Source: Rhizobium herbae (GTDB lineage: Bacteria; Pseudomonadota; Alphaproteobacteria; Rhizobiales; Rhizobiaceae). From it: a DNA stretch of 64,000 nucleotides. Under the pieces are notes generated by a model, which was given only the letters and a program-made list of their open reading frames with translations, was not told where the DNA came from and did not search any database. This document shows, one piece after another, positions 57,924 through 64,000 of the stretch (positions within the stretch are counted from its first letter, which is position 1; each line of letters starts with the position of its first letter). Made by a program: the position numbers and the translations under genes. Location of the stretch: positions 372,001 through 436,000 of the forward strand of contig NZ_JAEUAO010000001.1 of assembly GCF_019511375.1 (NCBI RefSeq). The letters run 5' to 3'.

Positions 57924-58035
57924 CATGTGGCGTTCTCCTGGCGTGTCATGAAGCAGCAGATGTTCCCCTCCCTCATCTGTTGCGATGCGCCCTCCTAGCC
58001 CCGCTCGTCGATCGCGACCAGTGGGGCTCTTTCTT
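57924..58035 (+). ncRNA. Candidate small RNA with CU-rich loops (alpha-r14/suhB-like)
   Basis: Three parts on the plus strand: a weak hairpin (57924-57950) with loop TTCTCCTGG; a 9-bp hairpin CAGCAGATG/CATCTGTTG (57954-57982) with loop TTCCCCTCCCT; then CCCTCCTAG before a strong stem AGCCCCGCT-x-GTCG / CGAC-x-AGTGGGGCT (57997-58028) and CTTTCTT. Exposed anti-Shine-Dalgarno-like CU loops plus a terminator are the design of the rhizobial alpha-r14 (suhB) RNAs. The 5' end is unknown; CTTGAC at 57877 is a possible -35, without a clear -10. Confidence 0.45.
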
Positions 58036-58061
58036 GGGAGGACCGAACGGTCGCCCGAAGG

Positions 58062-58382
58062 TCAGGCCTGGCGCTCGGGAACGTGAACCACGAGCCCGTC
58101 CAGGCCTTCGCTCATCTTGATCTGGCAGGAGAGCCGCGAGGTCGGCTTCACATCGTAGGCGAAATCGAGCATGTCCTCTTCCATCGCCTCGGGGGCACCG
58201 ACCGTCGCCGACCATTCTTCGTCCACATAGACATGACAGGTCGCGCAGGCACAGGCGCCGCCGCATTCGGCCTCGATGCCGGGAACCGAATTGCGCACGG
58301 CATTTTCCATGACGGTCGAGCCGTTTTGAACGTCAAAGTGATACTGCGTGCCGTCGAAGGCGATGATGGTCAGTTTGGGCAT
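58062..58382 (-). CDS. 2Fe-2S ferredoxin, adrenodoxin type
   Basis: 106 residues from the ATG at 58382. The cluster Cys pattern is C-x5-C-x2-C in [14 protein letters not shown] (about residues 38-51) plus a final Cys in RLSCQIKM. This is the adrenodoxin/Fdx class, which serves iron-sulfur assembly or cytochrome P450s. No isc, suf or P450 gene is adjacent. Upstream in-frame codons to 58505 are not supported by homology. Confidence 0.9.
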   Translation of the reverse strand: MPKLTIIAFDGTQYHFDVQNGSTVMENAVRNSVPGIEAECGGACACATCHVYVDEEWSATVGAPEAMEEDMLDFAYDVKPTSRLSCQIKMSEGLDGLVVHVPERQA

Positions 58383-58584
58383 TTGGTTTTCCGGATGCTT
58401 GGCGTTGTATCGGTATGCCGCAGGAACAATCACGCCGCCCCTCATAGCAGAGGCGGCGGCGGAGCGCGGCAAATTCATCCGGTTTCTTCCAACAATTCGC
58501 AACACCAGTCAACACGAAGGGACTTCGCATCCGGCCTCTTGCCGCGACCCTTCGTCGCTGCGGGGTTTCCGGGAAAGTCTGCCG

Positions 58585-58953
58585 CTAACGGCAGAGCTTC
58601 AGGATGAACAGTTCGGCCTCGATCACGGCCGCGCTCAGCGCTGCAAGATGGTCGGCCTGCTCCGGCTCGGCCTCGACAGCGCCGGCTGCCTCGGCAACAC
58701 CGAAAGCACCGACGGCAAGGGCTGCCCCCTTGAGGCGGTGCGCGATCGCCCCGGACATGTCGGCACTGGCGGACGACAATTCCTTCATCAGCTGCCGCGC
58801 CTGCCGGGCAAACATCTGCAGCACTTCGATTTCCAGGAGCTTGTCGCCCATTGTCTGGTTCGCAAGGTGAACCAGATCGATCGCCCGCGCCTTCGCGGGA
58901 CATGCCCCGCCGAGATTGTCGGGTGCTTCGAACGCGATCTTGAGTGCCGCCAT
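58585..58953 (-). CDS. Histidine phosphotransfer (Hpt) domain protein
   Basis: 122 residues, one helical Hpt domain. The phospho-accepting His is in AHRLKGAALAVGA (about residue 71). A stand-alone Hpt protein relays phosphate between a receiver and another regulator. It is not ChpT, which has a dimeric kinase-like fold. Partners are unknown; it sits directly upstream of, and divergent from, the polar-growth gene. Confidence 0.83.
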   Translation of the reverse strand: MAALKIAFEAPDNLGGACPAKARAIDLVHLANQTMGDKLLEIEVLQMFARQARQLMKELSSASADMSGAIAHRLKGAALAVGAFGVAEAAGAVEAEPEQADHLAALSAAVIEAELFILKLCR

Positions 58954-59618
58954 GTGCCAATATCCTTACTCTGTTTTTTTCTGACGCAACCGGCCCGTCA
59001 CCGGTGACATCGTGTTTTTTCAGTTCTGCCTTCCCACCAGACCGGATTTGCCGCCGGTTTGTCTGGAAGTGCTTGACCCGTCAGGCTATCATGAGGCTCG
59101 AAGATGGTGCGGGCGTTACCCTCCCGATGCCTGTCCGGCTGTCCTTGCGCTCGTCTCAGGAGCCCATTAGGCCGGATCGGGCGCTGCTATCCGATTAAAA
59201 CGCGGCGCAAAGAGGGCAGGTTTTTCTCGGCATGGTTAACGGCCATTAAACCGCCTGATTACAAGGGTTTCTGCCGGAAATCGGTCCATTTTTCATTAAG
59301 AACTTGTTAGGATTTTAACGAATGCCCGGGGCGTTTAATTGTAAGACACCGGTGAATGTGTCACTACGGTACGTTGAGGGATATGTTCATGCCTTAAGGT
59401 GCAGACAGTCCTGACGGAAAGCGGCATCGAATGAAGCACCTACGGGGCTGATGTGCTGTTCCGTCGGTGCGTGGTTGAAATGGGTGCATGTCGGGTCCTG
59501 CGCAGATGTGATGCGCGTATCCTGCCGTCACCGTCCGAGTATCGGAGGTGCTCCCAATGCAGGCGGTGTTGCAAAGGGTCCTTCCGAAAGGGACAGTTTA
59601 GTAACGAGGCGTATCCGC
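58954..59618. other. Long leader before rgsE
   Basis: 665 bp between the divergent Hpt and rgsE genes. It contains TTAA-N7-TTAG (59296-59310) and TTAACGGCCATTAA (59234-59247), both near the CtrA pattern TTAA-N7-TTAA. Downstream of about 59340 is a GC-rich stretch that could be a long 5' untranslated region. No gene seen. Confidence 0.45.
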
Positions 59619-62600
59619 ATGGCGACAAATAAAAGCAACGAGTCGATCGACGACAAGGCATTTCAGGCGTTGGAAGACGCTTTGAAAATCGACTTTGACG
59701 AGCTTAAGTCTGCCCTCAACGACAAGACGTCCCTGGATGATCCGGAGGGAAAAGTGTCTGAAGCAGTGAGCCAGGCACCGGCACCCGGCCAGGCGAAGAC
59801 GACCAAATCCAAGGATGAGGCAGCCCGCTCGGCACGCACGACGGAAACGCCACGAAGCCTCGCTCCAGAACCGGCCCCCAAGGCCCCTTCCTTCGCGCCT
59901 GCCAATGACGATGGCCGCAGAACGCCCGCCGCCATCCTGCGCTCGCTGGACGTGCGCTCCGGCCGCTCGGCGATGCGGATTGCAGCCGCCGTCTCCGCGC
60001 TCTGGACGATTGGTGGCCTCGGTGTCGCCAACCTGCTCTATGGCCCGGAAATCTGGCAGATTCGCTCGCTTGGCGACCTGTCGGCCATGCCGGGCGCCAT
60101 CGGCGCGGCGATCTTCATCATCCTGCCGGTGATGCTGTTCTTCTCCTTCGCCATGATGATTTCGCGCGCGCAGGAACTGCGCAGCGCCGCCCGGTCGATG
60201 GCCGAGGTCGCCCTGCGCCTTGCCGAACCCGAAACGGCGGCTACCGAGCGCATCATGACGGTCGGCCAGGCGGTTCGCCGCGAAGTCTCCGCGATGAACG
60301 AAGGCATCGAGCGTACCATCGCTCGTGCCACCGAGCTCGAAACCCTGGTGCATTCCGAGGTCAACGCGCTCGAGCGCAGCTACAGCGACAATGAGCTTAG
60401 GGTGCGCACGCTGGTCCAGGAACTTGGACTGGAGCGGGAGGCCATCGTCGGCCACGCCGAGCGCATCCGCTCGTCGATCGCCGGCGCCCACACGCAGTTG
60501 AAGGACGAGCTTGCAACCGCAGGCGATGAAATTTCCAGCCGTATCGCAACGTCGGGCGAGGCCTTCGCCTCGATGATCGAAACTCGCGCCGCCGCCCTGA
60601 TGGAGCGCTCGAACAGCGCAACGCAGACGATCGGGGCGATGCTGTCGACCCGCACCGATGCCTTGCTCTCGGGCCTCACCACCGCCGGCGTGTCGCTCAG
60701 CAACGAGTTCGACACCCGCCTCGAAAATCTCAGCCAGACGCTGGCCAAGCGCGGCCAGCAACTGCTTGGTCAATTCGAAACACGCGCCTCGACGCTCGAC
60801 GCCAATACCGAGAAGCTCAATGCCGCGCTGAACGAGCGCGCCCGCCAGCTCAACGAGACGCTGATTGCCCGCACGCGCGATCTGAACGAAAGCCTCAATG
60901 TCGGCCAGCAGGCCATCACCGGCGGTCTCGATGATATTCTCAACACGCTGAACGCCACGCTGGACGAAAAGGGCGCAAGCTTCCGCCAGAGCCTGAAGAG
61001 CAGTTCCGACGACATGATCATGGATCTCGACCTGCGCTCGGGCTTCTTCGAGGAGAAGCTGCAAACGACGGTCGGACAGCTGGCGACGGCCTTCGATTCG
61101 CGTTTCCACGAATTCGCGACCGCCTTCGACAAGCGCGCCGGCATGCTTGATTCCAAGCTCATGGAAAGCCTCGCGCGCATCAACCAGTCGGTGAGCGGCG
61201 GTGCCGAATCGATCGGCAGCATGCTGGACGGCGGTATCGAGCGCTTCGAATCCGCCCTGTCCGAACAGTCGCTGACGCTCGCCACCACGCTCGGTACGAC
61301 ACAGGACTTCATCGAGCACACGATCAGCGGCAAGACCGCCGAGCTCAGCGATGCGATCGGCAATGCGCACACCCGCATCGACAGCGTCCTGTCCGAACGC
61401 TCCAGCACGCTGATGAGCGCACTCACCGCGGCACAGGACCGGATCGAATCCGGCTTTGCGCAGCGCGCCGGTTCGCTCGAAACCGCTCTGACGCAAAGCC
61501 AGGAGCGGCTCGCCGAAACGCTTGACGCCCGCACGAATGCGATCACGACCAGCAACCAGCAGCTTGCCGACAATATCGTTACGCAAACCAGCGGCCTCAT
61601 CGACGGGCTGCAGGCCATCCATGGCCGTATCGAAGACACGCTGATCAACCGCGCCGACGAGATCACCACGGCAATCGCCGCAAGCCAGCTGCGCCTCGAC
61701 GACACGCTTTCGCAGCGCACGGTCGAACTTTCGAGCCTGCTTGCCGCAAGCTCGGAATCCATCGACAGCGCCTTCGAGGGCACCGCGGAACGCATCGATA
61801 CCATCCTGTCGCAGCGCACCGGCGCGCTCGCCAACGTGCTGAATTCCTCAACGGCAGCAATCGACAGCGCCTTTGACGGCACGGCCGAACGCATCGATGC
61901 GATCCTGTCGCAACGCACCGGTGCGCTCGAAAACGTGCTCGCCTCGTCGACGACCGCAATCGACAGTGCCTTCGACGGCACGGCCGAACGCATCGATGCG
62001 ATGCTGGCACAGCGCACCGGCTCGCTCGCCAACGTTCTCACCTCATCGGCGGGCGCGATCGAAAGCGCAATCGGCGGCACCACGGAACGGCTGGAAACGC
62101 TCTTGTCCGAACAAAGCCGCACGCTCGGCGACACGCTTGCCAGCCAGACGGCGACGCTCGACACCATTCTTTCCGAGCGCTCGGCGGAGATCACCGGCAC
62201 CTTGTCCGCTCGCGCAAACGAAATGGTCGATACGTTGAGCAGCCGCACGGAAGAAATCGCCGATGGCCTGTCCTATCGCGCCAGCGCGATCGCGGAGACC
62301 ATGGCCGACCGGGTCAGCGATATCGAGCAGCAGCTCTCCGGTCGCGTGGGAGCGATCGCCGAAAACCTCAGCGGCCGCGTCAGCGAGATCGCCGGCACGA
62401 TGACCAGCACTTCGGCCGAGATCGCCACTGCCCTTTCCAGCCATGCCTCGGAGCTGGCCATGTCGATGGCAGACAAGGCGTCCGATATCGAACAGACACT
62501 GTCCGGCCGGGCCGGTCAGTTGGCAACATCGCTTGCCTCCACCCATGAGCAGATCCGGGCGACGCTGGACGATCGTCTCAACGCGATCAATGTTGCCGTG

Positions 62601-64000
62601 ACGCATGGCACCGACCAGCTTTCCGAGGTCCTCGGCGAACAGGCGACCTCCATTGCCACGACGCTCGCCACCAGCGCCAGCATGCTGGAAATGACGCTGG
62701 AGGAGCGCCAGGCGGAACTCGGCAACGTCATCGACAAGAGCGCCGCGGCACTCGAACAGCGCATGCTGGCAAGCACCAGCCACGTGGCAAATCAGCTCGG
62801 TGAGAGCGCCGATCAGATCAGCCGCGCCGCCGATACGCTGTCGCATCGGATGGACACGTCCCTCTCCAACATCAACAGCAGCGTCGACGAAACCGGGGCA
62901 CGCATCGAGAACACCCTTGGTGTGCTGGAAGGCAGGATTCGCAACAGCGTTGGCGGCGTCAGCGAATTCATTGACACCGCCGGCCAGAAGATCGCCGACA
63001 CCCTCTCCGAGAGAGTTTCGGAATTCGATGAGGCCAGCCATAGGGCCGCCGCGCGCATTGCCGACAGCCTTGCCGGACGCGCCGAAGAAATCGATCGGAT
63101 CGGCAGCGTCGCTGCGGCCCGGATCGCAGACGCTCTCTCCAACCACACGTCCGAGTTCGATCAGGTGAGCACCGCTGCCGCTGCAATGATCGCCGACAGC
63201 CTCGCCAGCCGCACCGAAGAGATCGACCGCATTGGCAATAGTGCCGCAGCGCGGATCGCCGAAACGCTGTCGGACCGCACGGCGGAGCTGGACAGGGTCA
63301 GCGCGACGGCGGCAGCCCGCATCACCGACAGCCTGGCCGGGCGCACCTCGGAAATTGACCGTATCAGCGGCGCGGCCGCAACCCGCATTGCCGATACGCT
63401 GTCCAGCCACACCGCTGAACTCAGCCGGGTCAGCGATGAAGCGGCCGCTCGTATCGAAGCCAGCATCGAGGGCGGTACGGGCCGCATCGAAGAGCGGCTT
63501 GGCACCATGGACCGTGCCCTGTCGATCGGTCTCGACAACGTCAGCCGGACGATCGAAGGCAAGGCCGCCGGTCTCGTCACCAACCTGCGCGGCGCCGTCA
63601 GCGATGCGGCACAGGGGATCGACGCCGAAGCCGTCCGCTCCGCCGAGCTCCTGGCCAAGGCTGGCGACGATTTCGCCCAGGCAATGGCCGCACGCCAGGC
63701 CGATTTCCAGTCCAGCATCGAGCAGACCGCCGCAACCGCCGCGATGCGCAGCGCCGAACTGGCGCGCTCCGTCGGAGAAGCCACCGATGGTGCGGCCGCC
63801 CGGATCGCCCAGACCCAGGCCCGCGTGGCGGAACAGGCATCGTCGCTGCAGCAGAGCCTTACCGACGTGGAGAAGGCCCTGGAGGCGCGCGGCAACACGA
63901 TCCGCACCACCCTCGACGACAGCACGCGTGAACTCAACTCGATGCTCGCCGGCCGTTCGGCCGAGCTGTCGCGCCTGATCGACGAGAAGGCCCGCCCGGT
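59619..64000 (+). CDS. rgsE: Giant membrane-anchored repeat protein, growth-pole ring (GPR/RgsE) homologue, 5' part
   Basis: At least 1460 codons, open to the window end. Residues 1-110 are charged and Pro/Ala-rich. Two membrane segments follow at about 121-141 (IAAAVSALWTIGGLGVANLL) and 160-181. The rest is one long helical region with apolipoprotein-like periodicity: 32/33-residue repeats at about 711-841, a continuous 11-residue phase at about 808-1049, and six 22-residue repeats at about 1143-1274. This order matches Agrobacterium GPR (about 2100 residues), which forms a ring at the growing pole, and S. meliloti RgsE. The catalytic-looking name kinesin-like used in databases is not supported: no motor domain is seen. 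Confidence 0.85.
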   Translation, partial: MATNKSNESIDDKAFQALEDALKIDFDELKSALNDKTSLDDPEGKVSEAVSQAPAPGQAKTTKSKDEAARSARTTETPRSLAPEPAPKAPSFAPANDDGRRTPAAILRSLDVRSGRSAMRIAAAVSALWTIGGLGVANLLYGPEIWQIRSLGDLSAMPGAIGAAIFIILPVMLFFSFAMMISRAQELRSAARSMAEVALRLAEPETAATERIMTVGQAVRREVSAMNEGIERTIARATELETLVHSEVNALERSYSDNELRVRTLVQELGLEREAIVGHAERIRSSIAGAHTQLKDELATAGDEISSRIATSGEAFASMIETRAAALMERSNSATQTIGAMLSTRTDALLSGLTTAGVSLSNEFDTRLENLSQTLAKRGQQLLGQFETRASTLDANTEKLNAALNERARQLNETLIARTRDLNESLNVGQQAITGGLDDILNTLNATLDEKGASFRQSLKSSSDDMIMDLDLRSGFFEEKLQTTVGQLATAFDSRFHEFATAFDKRAGMLDSKLMESLARINQSVSGGAESIGSMLDGGIERFESALSEQSLTLATTLGTTQDFIEHTISGKTAELSDAIGNAHTRIDSVLSERSSTLMSALTAAQDRIESGFAQRAGSLETALTQSQERLAETLDARTNAITTSNQQLADNIVTQTSGLIDGLQAIHGRIEDTLINRADEITTAIAASQLRLDDTLSQRTVELSSLLAASSESIDSAFEGTAERIDTILSQRTGALANVLNSSTAAIDSAFDGTAERIDAILSQRTGALENVLASSTTAIDSAFDGTAERIDAMLAQRTGSLANVLTSSAGAIESAIGGTTERLETLLSEQSRTLGDTLASQTATLDTILSERSAEITGTLSARANEMVDTLSSRTEEIADGLSYRASAIAETMADRVSDIEQQLSGRVGAIAENLSGRVSEIAGTMTSTSAEIATALSSHASELAMSMADKASDIEQTLSGRAGQLATSLASTHEQIRATLDDRLNAINVAVTHGTDQLSEVLGEQATSIATTLATSASMLEMTLEERQAELGNVIDKSAAALEQRMLASTSHVANQLGESADQISRAADTLSHRMDTSLSNINSSVDETGARIENTLGVLEGRIRNSVGGVSEFIDTAGQKIADTLSERVSEFDEASHRAAARIADSLAGRAEEIDRIGSVAAARIADALSNHTSEFDQVSTAAAAMIADSLASRTEEIDRIGNSAAARIAETLSDRTAELDRVSATAAARITDSLAGRTSEIDRISGAAATRIADTLSSHTAELSRVSDEAAARIEASIEGGTGRIEERLGTMDRALSIGLDNVSRTIEGKAAGLVTNLRGAVSDAAQGIDAEAVRSAELLAKAGDDFAQAMAARQADFQSSIEQTAATAAMRSAELARSVGEATDGAAARIAQTQARVAEQASSLQQSLTDVEKALEARGNTIRTTLDDSTRELNSMLAGRSAELSRLIDEKARP

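Noticed and set aside
59598-63937. Long minus-strand frames opposite the giant gene
   Set aside because: They mirror the repeats of the real plus-strand gene, which has membrane segments and an unbroken frame to the end of the window.

Overview
The window is about 64 kb of GC-rich chromosome from an alphaproteobacterium, almost certainly a Rhizobiaceae member (Rhizobium/Agrobacterium/Sinorhizobium type). Four things point there: the class II NADP isocitrate dehydrogenase, the cell-cycle kinase CckA, a polar-growth protein of the Agrobacterium GPR / Sinorhizobium RgsE kind, and a mannosylfructose-phosphate synthase/phosphatase pair. Rhizobial-type intergenic repeats and GTTC-N7-GTTC SOS boxes agree. 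Nearly all of it reads as core chromosome. I see no prophage, transposase, CRISPR array, rRNA or tRNA gene.

Layout. 1-9.6 kb: 3' end of a DEAD-box helicase gene, Nudix hydrolase, TfoX-like protein, flavin reductase, a periplasmic binding protein coupled to a P1-family peptidase, rpe with two membrane/secreted proteins, purB, PilZ protein, DUF2189 membrane protein, small hydrolase. 9.8-19.7 kb: ATP synthase zeta inhibitor, then the purine block purC-purS-two small coiled-coil ORFs-purQ, a lipoprotein, an arsC-like gene, DUF1127 protein, MocR regulator, purL, a putative sugar-transferase-like protein, bolA, a small basic protein and grxD. 20-31 kb: two tandem Bcr/CflA exporters, inositol monophosphatase-ttcA, glsA, rpsD, HerA-like ATPase, murI-trmJ, and two related secreted proteins.

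31-48 kb: DJ-1/PfpI protein, ribbon-helix-helix protein, icd, mfpsA-mfppA (osmolyte synthesis), AraC/GyrI regulator, alaS, recA with SOS boxes, psuK-psuG (pseudouridine catabolism), cckA and a FliO-like gene. 48-64 kb: dksA (TTG start), sixA, ycjX-ycjF, a Tat-exported molybdopterin oxidoreductase with its cytochrome b, folP-folB-folK, a DUF922 metallopeptidase-like protein, a 2Fe-2S ferredoxin, an Hpt protein, and the first 1460 codons of the giant repeat protein RgsE/GPR, which runs off the end.

The least explained items are the hendecad architecture of the RgsE/GPR-like protein, a candidate CU-loop small RNA near 57.9-58.0 kb, two small coiled-coil genes inside the purine block, an uncharacterised Rossmann-like protein before bolA-grxD, a 238-bp element with perfect 28-bp inverted ends next to alaS, and several dispersed palindromic repeats. 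I found no clearly new multi-gene system; the window is mainly housekeeping DNA with some intriguing small pieces.
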